Source: Polyodon spathula
Lineage: Eukaryota > Chordata > Actinopteri > Acipenseriformes > Polyodontidae
Length of the DNA stretch: 64,000 bases
Reading direction: 5' to 3'
Assembly (NCBI RefSeq): GCF_017654505.1
Contig: NC_054548.1
Span: 31,881,774 to 31,945,773 of the forward strand
Position numbers and translations under genes: made by a program. The first letter of the stretch is position 1. Every line of letters starts with the position of its first letter. Positions 11,380 to 21,747 of the stretch are shown here, one piece after another. The notes under the pieces were generated by a model. That model saw nothing but the letters and a program-made list of their open reading frames with translations. It made no database searches and was not told the DNA's origin.

Positions 11380-12144
11380 TGTGGCAAAGTGGCTGAGTGG
11401 AAACAGGTGCAGGAGTGGTGCAGTGCGGTGATGAAACAGACAGAGACTTGTAAGGGGTATTTATTTCTTTTAGCCAGGTCTGGCAACCAAAGGGGTTTTT
11501 ATTTCTTTTAACCAGGTCTGGCAACCAAACAATAATCCCCCAGCAATATACACCAATGTGTACTGCATGGGGTAAATATGCAGTACAAGGGAAATGCAGT
11601 CCCAAATATTAAACAATGCCGGCCCCACAATAATAATCAGTCCTGGGTGCATGCAGTAGTGCTCGTGGTGAGTGATATGTTTACATTTGTGATAATAGTG
11701 AAGTGTTGTTCCGGCTTAGTGCTGGCCCATGGCGACTGCTCCAAAACTGTGTTAGCTGTCTGGTAACATACAAGACAATCACAAATAAACAAAACACAAC
11801 ACTCACGATACAATTTCATTTAGCGGTCTCCCACAGTCTTTCTTGGTTCTAGTAATTCAAACCAATGCGAAGGAATAAATTGTTCCTCTCTGTCCCCTTT
11901 AATGCTGTCACACATGACCCCTGGTAAACGAGTGCAACCGCCTCTCCAATCTGTGGCTGCCATGTTGTTTCCCTTCTGGGTCAATGCATTATTGCAACAG
12001 AGTCCTGTCCCCTTTCTGGCTGGCCAACTTCCATTGAACCCCGGTAAATAACTGTCAGGGCAGCCCGTCCAGGGAACTCTGTTCTCGCTGCTTAGCACCC
12101 TCACAGGTCGGGAGGGAGATTTACAACGCTGTATTTCTGTCACA
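11380..12144 (-). mobile_element. 5' LTR of minus-strand LTR retroelement
   Basis: It reads TGTGACAGAAATAC at the right end (minus start) and ACTTTGCCACA at the left, so it has TG...CA boundaries over 765 bp. It is followed on the minus strand by gag-like sequence. The flanks (TCACG, GTAAA) do not match, as expected when one LTR of a provirus is flanked by internal sequence. The right flank is hAT sequence (compare about 56486), so the element was inserted into an hAT copy. Confidence 0.75.
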
Positions 12145-12312
12145 GTAAAACATGCATTACAAGGCAATATCAACAGAACTAAAATATAGCCGTTGCTTAT
12201 TTTTACAATGAACAGTATAAAAAATAATAAAACTTTTTTTTTTTTAAAAATGACATTACTTACTAATGGGAGGGGTGAGCTTGCATGGATGAACACAAAT
12301 GCTTGAAACGGG
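12145..12312 (-). mobile_element. hAT element, 3' non-coding part
   Basis: The sequence 'taaaacatgcatt...caatatcaac' with following A/T-rich text also occurs at 56486-56650, where it adjoins a recognisable hAT end. Together with 12615-13060 it forms one hAT copy, interrupted by a CR1-like LINE. Confidence 0.6.
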
Positions 12313-12614
12313 ACTCATAAGAACATAAGAACATAAGAAAGTTTACAAACGAGAGGAGACCATTCGGCCCATCTTGCTCGTTTGGTTGTTAGTAGCTTAT
12401 TGATCCCAAAATCTCATCAAGCAGCTTCTTGAAGGATCCCAGGGTGTCAGCTTCAACAACATTACTGGGGAGTTGATTCCAGACCCTCACAATTCTCTGT
12501 GTAAAAAAGTGCCTCCTATTTTCTGTTCTGAATGCCCCTTTGTCTAAACTCCATTTGTGACCCCTGGTCCTTGTTTCTTTTTTCAGGCTGAAAAAGTCCC
12601 TTGGGTCGACACTC
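12313..12614 (-). mobile_element. CR1-like LINE 3' end inserted in hAT
   Basis: Starts with three ATAAGAAC-type octamers (12318-12340) and reads the ORF2 C-terminus in reverse to the SVDPRDFF block, where it stops at 12614. A short 5'-truncated insertion within the hAT copy. Confidence 0.88.
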
Positions 12615-13060
12615 TGTGTGGCTGAGGTAAAGTGAAAGGTATCTTCAACAGTGAGGCGGGTCCTGTACTTGTTTTTTAGTAAAGTGAGTGCAGAAAAACC
12701 TGATTCACAGGTAGACGGAAAAGGCATGACCACTTTCAGGGCTGCAGAGGATAGCTCTGGGTATTCCTGTCATACAGAAATCCAAAAGTTAGCAAGAGGT
12801 TGCTGAGCAAACCTGATCTTCTGTGTCTTGTCATAGGAAAGGTCCATCAATGCTTCTTCTGCTGTAAGTGGAAAATTAGCACTTGCAGTTGCTTCAGTAA
12901 TAAAAGGGTTTCTAATCCACCCCTCTGCTTTCTGATCCTTTTCAGGGAAGTACTGTGGAAACTGTAGCTGAAGGCTTTCCAGGTGGCTGGCGATAATGGA
13001 TTGTAAGTCACTTTTTGACAAGGTGGGCTCATTCAAAAAATTATGTAATAAATAAAATGC
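12615..13060 (-). pseudogene. hAT transposase C-terminal fragment
   Basis: Minus-strand translation shows KTQKIRFAQQPLANFWISV, then (after a stop) QEYPELSSAALKVVMPFPST and CESGFSALTLLKNKYRTRL. This is the hAT C-terminal dimerisation block (CE(S/A)GFS...K.R.RL) of the ZBED/SCAN3-like group. The 'YL' normally before CESGF is lost and a nonsense codon lies at about 12770. The domain end is cut by the CR1-like insertion. This is a dead DNA transposon. Confidence 0.8.
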
Positions 13061-13100
13061 TTGGCCACAGCGAATGAGAAGATGGCCAGCACTGCCGCAG

Positions 13101-13889
13101 TCACTGCCAGAGTGGCCAACCCCAGTACCATGACTGGTCATGACTCATCATGAGGGGAAGAAGTGGAGCTCCAGGTGGAGGTGGCGGAGGCGTGTAGTCT
13201 CCTGCCGGTGAAGGTGGCGGAGGCAGAGGCAGCTCCTGCTGCTCTGCTCCTGCCGATGGAGGTGGCAGAGGCAGAGGCAGCTCCTGCTGCTCTGCTCCTG
13301 CCAGTGGAGGTGGGAGCGGCATGTAGTCTCCTGGTGGTGGAGGTGGGAGCAGCATGTAGTCTCCTGGTGACGGAGGTGGGAGTGGTGTGTAGTCTACCCT
13401 TGTTACAGGGGACTGGTGCGGCTCTCCCTCACTTGCAGGGGACTGGCGCGGTTCTTCCTCCTGCTCTGGAGACAGCGGTGGAACCTCTCCCTCTGGTGCT
13501 GGAGACGAAACCAACAGGCATTCGTCCTCTGCTGGTGGAGATGGAAACTGCATGTCATCTCCCTTCAGCCCATTGAGGATGCAGGTAGGCATGGCTCCTC
13601 CCACTTGGAATACAACCTGCTGGGGCAGTCCCATATCGGCAGCCAAGTAGTTAATCACCACGGCTGCCGGGTTCACGAAGGGCACGGGGTAGAAGTGTTG
13701 TTCCCAGCATTCCCAACGTTCCCCATCTCTGGCCCACAGCAGGTCAACAACCAGTGGGAGGTCCTCCCCGCTCCACTCCGGGTCCAACACCCAGTTCAGC
13801 ATCTCCTCAGATGATGGGAAAGGCTCTAGTTCCTCCTCCTCCTTCTCCTGCAGTTGTTTCTGCTGCTTTCCTCTCCTGCTTCTCCCCAT
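13101..13889 (-). CDS. proline-rich ORF of an LTR element (gag-like)
   Basis: A 262-codon open frame on the minus strand, starting about 170 bp after an LTR (14059-14617) and a primer-binding-like site. The first 30 residues are basic then acidic (RRGKQQKQ, EKEEEELE). A tryptophan-rich segment follows (LLWARDGERWECWEQHF). Residues about 110-255 are a proline-rich array with repeated GDYMLLPPP and AGAEQQELPLP units. A diverged relative with the same LLLPPPP repeats and a zinc-knuckle-like CTAYGESGHFCP lies on the minus strand at 38.4-38.9 kb. The position fits a gag-like protein. No known domain is evident. The 3' end abuts hAT sequence, so it may be a truncated or chimeric frame. Confidence 0.55.
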   Translation of the reverse strand: MGRSRRGKQQKQLQEKEEEELEPFPSSEEMLNWVLDPEWSGEDLPLVVDLLWARDGERWECWEQHFYPVPFVNPAAVVINYLAADMGLPQQVVFQVGGAMPTCILNGLKGDDMQFPSPPAEDECLLVSSPAPEGEVPPLSPEQEEEPRQSPASEGEPHQSPVTRVDYTPLPPPSPGDYMLLPPPPPGDYMPLPPPLAGAEQQELPLPLPPPSAGAEQQELPLPPPPSPAGDYTPPPPPPGAPLLPLMMSHDQSWYWGWPLWQ

Positions 13890-14035
13890 TTCTTTCTTTC
13901 TTTATTTTTTTATTTATTTTTGTAATCCAAAAACACTTTTTTTCCCACACACACACACAAAAAAAAAAAAAACTTTTTTTTTTTTTTCTCCCAAAAACTA
14001 CAGTCCCTGCTCTGGTCTTCGTCTAGGAGGCGCTG

Positions 14036-14056
14036 GTAGTCCCGGTTCTGACACCA
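14036..14056 (-). other. putative LTR-element primer binding site
   Basis: Two bases after the LTR end, the minus strand reads TGGTGTCAGAACCGGG. A TGG start immediately inside the LTR is expected for a tRNA-primed binding site, because it pairs with the tRNA CCA end. The tRNA is not identified. Confidence 0.5.
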
Positions 14057-14058
14057 CG

Positions 14059-14617
14059 TGTCACAAAGACGGCCGCAATGGGTGACGACAGACCAGAAAC
14101 AGGAACTGACTCAGAACACAGGCTTTGGAATGGTGAAGGTGCTGATGCACAGTTTAATAATGAAACAGACAGAAAATAAAAGGTTTGTAAAAAAAACAGC
14201 ACATGGTACACGAGGCCAAAATAAATAGACAAACAAAACGAATAGACGCTGACAAAACACAGAGTGGACGAAAGCTACACAAAACAATTGAGATTTATAA
14301 TTACGTTATCTCTCTCTCTCTCTCCCCCCGTTCTCCACTTCCGAACACACAACCCCGCGTCTGTGAAAACATGCTGCTTTTATGCAGCTGTCCCGAGACT
14401 CGGTTGCTAATCAGTCATTCAATTGAAGTCTTGGTACAACTGCACGTGAATTAATAAAGTGCAATTCCCTCGTGCCTAAATACACATATATATTTTAAAC
14501 ACTCGTGTTACACAGACCTGTTTATATCCCGTGTATCAATATTTATACACCAACATTTAAACACACCACACGCAACACATAACAGATAATATACACAGGG
14601 GCGGGCACTTTGTCACA
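14059..14617 (-). mobile_element. 5' LTR of proline-rich LTR element
   Basis: On the minus strand it starts TGTGACAAAGTGCCCGCCCC and ends TCTTTGTGACA. It is homologous to the + strand solo LTR at 42341-42934; both carry the phrases 'gtgtaacacgagtgttt' and 'ctgagtc'-type blocks. The outer flanks (CCACG and GGGAT) do not match, consistent with a 5' LTR followed by internal sequence rather than a solo LTR. Confidence 0.75.
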
Positions 14618-14689
14618 GGGATATATCAAAAAAAGAAGCACGCCCTACTTAATCAATAACATTACAGTGTACAAGACTACACAGAGAAC

Positions 14690-15694
14690 TACATATATGC
14701 TATCATCCTACTTTTCAAGCCATGGAAAGGCAGAACAGACCTTCTTCCTGAAGGGTGCCATTCCTATGTGGAAGCCTTCAAAAAGTTATGGCCTATCATG
14801 ACCAACTAAAAGAAACAGCTGCAGCTGGTGAGGAGTTAAAACGACTAGTAGAGCAGAAACAAAGGGAAATAGAAGCTGAAGAGGACAATAAGCTTGAAAC
14901 AGGACCTGAAAATCAAGTTCCTGTTGATCCTCTGTGCGCTGCAGAGGTAATGGCTGAATTCAGAGATGTGGCGGCACAACCTCTTCTATAAAATGTAGAA
15001 GACATGCTTAAGCACCTTAATAAAGATCTCAGAGAGTGTTTGACCACATTGCCAAAACTTTGCAACAACAAACTGTAACAAAATGGCAATCACAGCACCC
15101 ACTGGAGTGGCAGCTTACAATAGCAATGGGATGACCATTCACAGACTACTAATGCCTCTAGTGGAGCATGGAAAAACACTGGTGTATTGTAACCTCTCTG
15201 ACTTCAATGCCTTCATACAGATGTGATCTTTCTCATTATTGATGAGGTGTCCATGATTTCCAATGTCACATTATTACACCCACCTTTGTCTGTGTGAGAT
15301 TTTCCAGGCTGCTAACACAGATGATGGCTGGTTTGGAAAAATCAACATCTTACTTCTGGGGGATTTGCTACAGCTTCCACCTGTGCATCAGAATCCACCT
15401 TATGTGCCAGTTACTCAACAGGAATTGCAAACTGACTGGCTCCATGGGATCTGTGGATCTGTGGAATTTGTTTGCGTATGATCAACTCACACTTAATATG
15501 TGCCAGAAACAGGACAGAACTTTTGGTAACCTCCTTAATCGTGCCCGACCTTGAGCCACCAACCAAGCTGATGGCAGATTGTTGACTTTACGCTTGATAC
15601 CTATGAAAGAGGAGATATTTCCAGCTACAAAAAACAAATTATGTCCTCTCGTATGCCTGGAGAGGACATTCATCTTATGGACTGTGGACTGCGG
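14690..15694 (+). pseudogene. Helitron/PIF1-type helicase remnant, 5' part
   Basis: Three frames together show a helicase of the PIF1 type found in fish Helitron-like elements. At 14710-14800 a frame reads LLFKPWKGRTDLLPEG. At 14755-14991 is a charged coiled-coil stretch (HDQLKETAAAGEELKRL). At 15070-15120 AITAPTGVAAYNS and TIHRLL match motif Ia. LIIDEVSM (15229-15255) is the Walker B/DEAD-like motif II, and LLLGDLLQLPPV (15352-15390) is motif III. The segment that should hold the Walker A GGxGTGKS loop, between the LQQQT-like sequence and AITAPTG, is missing. Frameshifts occur near 14750, 15080, 15225 and 15480. It stops at a CR1-like insertion at 15695 with loss of helicase sequence, and resumes at 17560. 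Confidence 0.78.
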
Positions 15695-17559
15695 ATGAAA
15701 TTAAAATGGTGGAAATGACAAATGACTGCTTCCTAACACAATTTGTCAAGGAACCGACTAGAGGGGAGGCATGCCTTGATTTAGTCTTTTCAAATAACGA
15801 AGATAGAATAACTAAAACAGAGGTCAGAGAACCACTGGCAAACTCAGACCACAACATGGTCTCATTTGAAGTGCTTTTTAAAACCCCATAAGTAATGACT
15901 AACGCTAAGGTTTACAATTTTGGAAAAACAAACTATGAAGGTATGAAACAAAGACTAACAGAAGTAGATTGGAGTAAAATAGAGAAAACATCCACAGAAA
16001 AAGAATGGCTGTTCTTAAAAAATGTAGTATTAGAGGTGCAAAACAATTACATCCCTGAAGCAGACAAATCTAAATGTAAAACTAAATTGCCAAAATGGTT
16101 TAATAGATCAATTTTTAATTATATTCATTGAAAAAAGGCACTTTACAGAGAGCAAGTCAAAAAGGAAGTTAGAAAGGCCAAGAGAGAAATAGAAATGAAC
16201 ATTGCTAAGGGGGCTAAAACCAATTCCAAAATGTTTTTCCAATATTACAACAGCAAGAGAACATTCAAAGAGGAGATTAAATGTCTAAGAGATACAAATG
16301 GCAAAATTGTAGATGAAGAAAAAAAAATTGCAAACATAATACCGATCCACAAAAAGGGAAACAAAACTGAACCAGGTAACTACAGACCAATTAGCCTGAC
16401 TTCTATTATATGCAAACTTATGAAAACTATAATAAGATCCAAAATGGAAAATTACCTACATGGTAACAGTATCCTTTTGACAAAGTCCTGCATAAAAGAT
16501 TAATTCTCAAACTGAATGAAGTAGGGATTCAAGGAAACACATGTACATGGATTAGGGAGTGGTTAACATGTAGAAAACAGAAAGTACTGATTAGAGGAAA
16601 AACCTCAGAATGGAGTGTGGTAACCAGTGGAGTACCACAGGGATCATTATTAGGTCCTCCGCTATTCCTAATCTACATTAATGATTTAGATTCTGGTATA
16701 GTAAGCAAACATGTTAAATTTGCAGACGACACAAAAATAGGAGGAGTGGCAAACACTGTTGCAGCAGCAAAGGTCATTCAAAATGAACTAGCCAAGATTC
16801 AGAACTGGGCAGACACATAGCAAATGACATTTAATAGCTGAAAGTGTAAGATACTGCACGCAGGAAATAAAAATGTGCATTATAAATATCATATGGGAGA
16901 TAGTGAAATTGGAGAAGGAATCTATGAAAAAGACCTAGGAGTTTTTGTTGGCTCAGAAATGTCTTCATCTAGACAATGTGGGGAAGCTATAAAAAAAGGT
17001 CAACAAGATTCTCAGATACATTGTGAAAAGTGTTGAATTTAAATCAAGGGAAATAATGTTAAAATTGTACAATGCATTAGCAAGACCTCATCTTGAATAT
17101 TGCATTCAGTTCTGGTCACCTCACTACAAAAACGATATTGCTGCTCTAGAAAGAGTGCGAACAGAATTATTCCGGGTTTAAAAGGCATGTCATATGCAGA
17201 CAGGCTAAAAGAAGACTATGCAGCAACCTTATTCAAGCATTCAAAATTCTAAAAGGTATTGACAATGTCGACCCAAGGGACTTTTTCGACCTGAAAAAAG
17301 AAACAAGGACCAGGGCTCACAAATTGAGATTAGACAAGGGCATTCAGAACAGAAAATATGAGGCACATTTTTACACAGAGAATCGTGAGAGTCTGGAACC
17401 AACTCCCCAGTAATGTTGTTGAAGCTGACACCCTGGGATCCTTCAAGAAGCTGCTCGATGAGATTCTGGGATCAATAAGCTACTAACAATGAAACGAGCA
17501 AGATAGGCTGAATGGCCTCCTCTCGTTTGTAAACTTTCTTATATTCTTATGTTCTTAAA
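15695..17559 (+). mobile_element. CR1-like LINE inserted in the helicase remnant
   Basis: A + strand CR1-like copy carrying the C-terminal part of the endonuclease (GEACLDLVFSNN, NSDHNMVSFEV), the linker and RT pieces ([45 protein letters not shown]) and the conserved 3' end with TTCTTAT repeats at 17535-17557. Two internal deletions remove part of the RT: one joins the IAN of 'KIANI' to 'IPIHKKG' near 16340, another lies near 16475. Multiple stops occur. The element is 5' truncated and dead. Confidence 0.88.
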
Positions 17560-17682
17560 TGCCAGGGTGTGACTCTAAAAACAGTTATGATGGATCTTGA
17601 TAACTCCATTTCCTCCTATGGACAAAGTTTTGTTGCACTTTCCAGAGTTACATGCTTAAGCGGTGTCCACCTTATCAACTTT
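17560..17682 (+). pseudogene. PIF1-type helicase remnant, C-terminal motif
   Basis: Translation gives TLKTVMMDLDNS, YGQSFVALSRVTCLSGVHLINF. The Q.FVALSR(V) block followed by LINF is the C-terminal motif VI region of PIF1/RecD-type helicases. It is separated from the 5' part by the LINE and cut at 17683 by the TTAA element. Confidence 0.75.
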
Positions 17683-18297
17683 TTAACCCTTTGCAGTCCA
17701 TTTATTCAACGCTTGTCAGGCACGTCAGGTTCAATTTACTTTCACACGTGCTGTTTATTTTACAAACGCTGTTTAAAATTTTTCAGAGTAAAACAGGTTT
17801 AAAAGACACTGCATGGAAAAACGACATCAGTGCTGCATCTTTATATACTGATAAATGCTTTAAATCATTTTATCACCAAATTCCTCAAAAATGTAATCCA
17901 AGTCATTATTTTATTATTATAACATCTCAAAAAAGCTCTGCAGATGTCTGTGATATTCTTTGAGCGCTGGATGCAGAAGCAGCTATCTCCTTTGTTATGT
18001 GTCTGTGTTATTTCCATGGTGCAGGGGCTATGTGTATTCCTAAGATATGCCCCTTTTTTAAAAAAAAATGTTCGGCTTCATTCAGCTCCTATCGGTCTCA
18101 CTCAGCCATTGGCTTCATTCAGCTCCTATCGATCTCACTCGGCCATTGAAAGGTTGTCTCTGCTTTTTCCAGAGAAAAACAACTAGAGACCTGTGCTTTA
18201 TGTCTTTTTTTAATGCTGTCGGACAGGGTCCAACATTGGACTGAAAGGGAAAATTGTAATGTTGAACCTGGTCTGATATAGGACCGCAAAAGATTAA
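17683..18297. mobile_element. piggyBac-like non-autonomous element, second copy
   Basis: Flanked by TTAA at 17683-17686 and 18294-18297, with inner ends CCCTTTGCAGTCC and (from the right, minus strand) TCTTTTGCGGTCC. It shares 'ccatttattca', 'tgctgtttattttac' and the 'gggaaaattgtaat' block with 9540-9980. It is 615 bp without a transposase. It interrupts the helicase remnant immediately after its LINF motif. Confidence 0.75.
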
Positions 18298-18650
18298 GGC
18301 ACCTCAAACTGTAGTTGCAAAGTACAATAAGCTCAGAGATCAACACGTACAAGGGACACAAGGTAAAAGATCGAGTGCATTTCATTCACGAGCCATCACT
18401 AATGTTCAGGAACAGCAATCTTCAATCTTCTAAGAGAACACTTGCAGTTACACATCCATTCAGAGGCTTGAGCAACCCGAATTTCACCTCATGCTATGCA
18501 AATGCAACATTGCAGTGCCTTCTTCACTTGCAGCCTCTGAAGGATTCATTAAAACACAGTCAACAAGAGGCTATCAGGAGCTTTGTTTATTTACAGTATA
18601 ATCATAAATCTCGAAAAACTACTCACTTCTAAATCTTTTGTAGTCATTTT
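18298..18650 (+). pseudogene. helicase tail fused to USP-type cysteine box
   Basis: Immediately after the TTAA insertion the sequence resumes as KAPQTVVAKYNKLR, the conserved tail of PIF1-type helicases of this group. About 45 residues later, at 18446-18525, the translation reads FRGLSNPNFTSCYANA followed by LQCLLHLQPLKDS. This matches the catalytic cysteine box of ubiquitin-specific proteases (GLxNxxxxCYxNxxLQxL), including Cys and the LQCL helix. The frame ends at a TAA near 18632, so only the N-terminal part of a protease domain is present. A frame change separates helicase tail and protease box. Whether the two were one protein is inference. Confidence 0.6.
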
Positions 18651-18889
18651 TGTATTACTTTAGTATAAGTACATGTTAATTTGTATTCATATGTTGTTTT
18701 TTTCTGACTTTATGTGAACGAAAAGACACAAATTTGCCCGTTCTCCCATTGGAAATAGTGATATTTTGAAATATCACGTCCTGGTCACAAAAGCAAAGTT
18801 TGTGGGGAATAATAGCCATTTTCTATACTTTTGAGGCATAAGCAATTAGGAAATAACACTTACTACCCAGGAACAAAAATTGTGTTACA

Positions 18890-20694
18890 TAGTGTAATGC
18901 AAGGACTACACCTTTTCTGCTCAACACAAAACCTATTCTCGGATTGACTATATTTTTACCTCATCTACACTTATTGAATATGTGACAAAAATTGACATAC
19001 TGCCAATATTAATTTCGGATCATTCCCCTGTACTGTGTAATATATTACCTACAATATGCCCTCCATGTGCAAAGAGATGGTGTTTTAGTACTTTTACAAA
19101 ATTCAGAATTTATTACACAACTTAATAATAAACTACAAGAATTTATTACATTTAATCTCAGTTCTTCTAAGAATCCTCAGGTTCTATGGGAAGTTACTAC
19201 ATGTTTTGAGAGGTAAATCCACTGCATTTTCTTCCCATATACCCACCTCTAGAAACAAAGAAATTATTAACCTTGAAACCCAAATTCAAATTTTAGAGAG
19301 AACAGAAGCAGGCTTTTTCTAATTATAGAGCAAAACAATTAAATATTCTCAAAACCAAATTTAAAGCCCTAACTTTGTCGCGAGCAGAATTACTCATAAG
19401 AGACCACTACAGATCACGCTGCTTGTAAAAAAAATTCTAAGAACTAAATTTAACTAAACTGGATCCTGATCAAAGTAAACTTCCTGATGCACCGATTCCC
19501 TTAGAAGAATTAAAACAGGGAATTAAATCTATGCAAAAGCATAAGCCTTCGGGCTTATATGGCCTCCCCCCCTGAGTTCTTGCAAGCAATATTTGATATT
19601 GATGGTTCTCTTATATTGAACTCTATAAACTACACAATTGAAACAGGCTATTTTCATAAGGATCAAAATACGGCCTTAATCTCACTATTATTGAAAAAAG
19701 ATCCAAATGAATGTTCCAGTTATCATCCAATTTCCCTTATATGCACGGATGCAAAGCTCTACGCTAAGGTCATGGCTTCTAGATTAGAACAATATATTGA
19801 TAGTTTGATGCACTTTGATCAAACAGGCTTCATGAGAGGACGTCTAGCTTCTGACAATATTCGTAGATTACTACATATCATTTGTGATGCTGCCTCCCAC
19901 TCTGAATCTTGTGCAGTTTTTTCCCTGGATGTGGAAAAGGCATTCGATCAAATTGAGTGGCACTACCTCTGGTTGGTCTTGGAATGCTTTGGATTTGGTC
20001 AAGATTTTATTCATATGGTGCAAATACGATATAACAATTCTCTGGCATCTGTGATGATTAGTGGCTGTCAATCCTCCCCTTTTAACGGGGAACACGTCAA
20101 GGATGTCCTCTCTCCCCACTGCTATTTGCTCTATTGTTGGAACCGCTAGCTCAAGCTGTTTGACAAAGTACAGATATCTCTCCAATAACAACCGCAGGCT
20201 CAAAACATTACATTTCTCTTTACACAGATGACATTCTTTTCTATCTTTCAAATATTTCAGAATCAACTCCTCATTGTCGAGCACGATTTACTAAATTTGG
20301 CAGCGTTAGGTTATAAAATTAATTGGGCTAAGTCAATTTTAATGCCTGTAAATCTAGCTGCAAAGAATGCAGTACTCCCTATTACAATCCCAACTGATTT
20401 ACATATTTGGGAATACAGATTCACCCCTCTCTGCAACTTATAAACAAAGTTAATTACACTACTTTATTCGACAAAATTAAAAAAGACTTGCAGAGTTGGT
20501 CTCCCTTGCATTTATCTTTACAAGGCAGGATAGCCACGATTAAAATGAACATATTACCGAGAGTTAATTTTTTATTTTCTATGTAACCCTTAATCCCATA
20601 TCCTACTTTTTTTAAGGAAGCCAATTCTATTATATCTAAATTTATCTGGAATGAAAAACTAGCGCTAGCCCGAGTATTAAATGTGTTGGAACAA
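18890..20694 (+). mobile_element. Tx1/L1-like LINE fragment (EN C-term and RT)
   Basis: The fragment opens with an APE-type endonuclease end (FSAQHKTYSRIDYIF, then ILISDHSPV). A linker leads to an RT of the fish L1/Tx1 type: LLLKKDPNECSSYHPISL, LEQYIDSLMHFDQTGFM, FSLDVEKAFDQIEWHYLW. Later pieces include LYTDDILFYLSN-like sequence at 20215 in a shifted frame (with TDD for the usual ADD), and AALGYKINWAKS. Open frame persists only over 19559-20149. It is 5' truncated and frameshifted, so inactive. It is clearly a different clade from the CR1-like family. Confidence 0.8.
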
Positions 20695-21330
20695 AACAGG
20701 CTCAAAGCCAGCCCCAAGAAGGCTCAAATCGGGCAACCATAGGTCACATACTTGGGTCACCTGATATCGCAAAGAAAGAAAGATATGGCAAGCGACCACA
20801 GAGAATGCATACAGAACATGCCACAACCACGTAATGTGCGGGGCATGAGGCAAGCCTAAGGGCTATTTTATTATTGCAGACAGTACATCCCAGAATACAC
20901 CACCATTGTAGAACCAGTACATAAACTCGTTACTGGGAGCCCCGGACCCCTTGACCCAATCGACTAGGGCCCCGAACAGGAACATGCTTACACACAGATG
21001 AAACAAGCCTTGACCAGTGCGCCTGCACTGGGCATACCCTCCCCGAACAAACCCTTCCACCTGTATCATAGTATAAAATTTGTTCTTAAATTTGTTCTAA
21101 AATTATTCAGGTAGTTGGGAGAGACGCGGGTATGTGACAACAGGAGAGGGAGTAATAAAGAACTATGAGTATGTGCAACACCTGGTAGCCGCAACGAAAC
21201 TCCCCTCTCGATTAGCTGTTGTAAAAATTAAAGCTCGCCAGACCGGGGCAGACCCACATGTAGTTGGCAAGAGGTGGGCGGACGAGACAGCTAGGGCAGT
21301 TGAGTTTGGCTGTTCCTCACCCAGTTTTAT
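20695..21330 (+). pseudogene. endogenous retrovirus pol fragment (RT end, RNase H end)
   Basis: Starting at the LINE junction, the + strand carries the RT thumb region of a retroviral-type polymerase (a KASPKKAQIG-like block and TYLGH motif at about 20740-20760), then connection-domain sequence to about 21065. After an internal deletion, the C-terminal RNase H block follows at about 21150-21310 with its ADETAR motif. Stops and frameshifts are present and there is no LTR, gag, integrase or env nearby. It is an old, inactive fragment of unassigned ERV class. Confidence 0.65.
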
Positions 21331-21684
21331 TCCTCCTACACAGCTGTTTCTGTTTCAGTTAATGATTGTGTTTCAACCTACATATTGAATTGATGATCAT
21401 TAGCACCTGTTTGGTATAATTGTTTAATCATACACCTGACTATATACCTACAAAATCCCTGACTTTGTGCAAGTGTACCTAGAGATGCTGTTTTGAAGGC
21501 AAAGGGCGGTCAAACCAAATATGGATCTGATTGAGATTTTTCTTCTGTTCACTCACTTTGCATTTAGTTAATTGATAAATATAATCTATTAACATGTCTA
21601 TTTTTTAAAAGCATTCTTACTTTACAGCAATTTTTCACACCTGCCTAAAACTTTTGCACAGTACTCTCTGTGTGTGTGTGTGTG

Positions 21685-21747
<63 letters not shown>

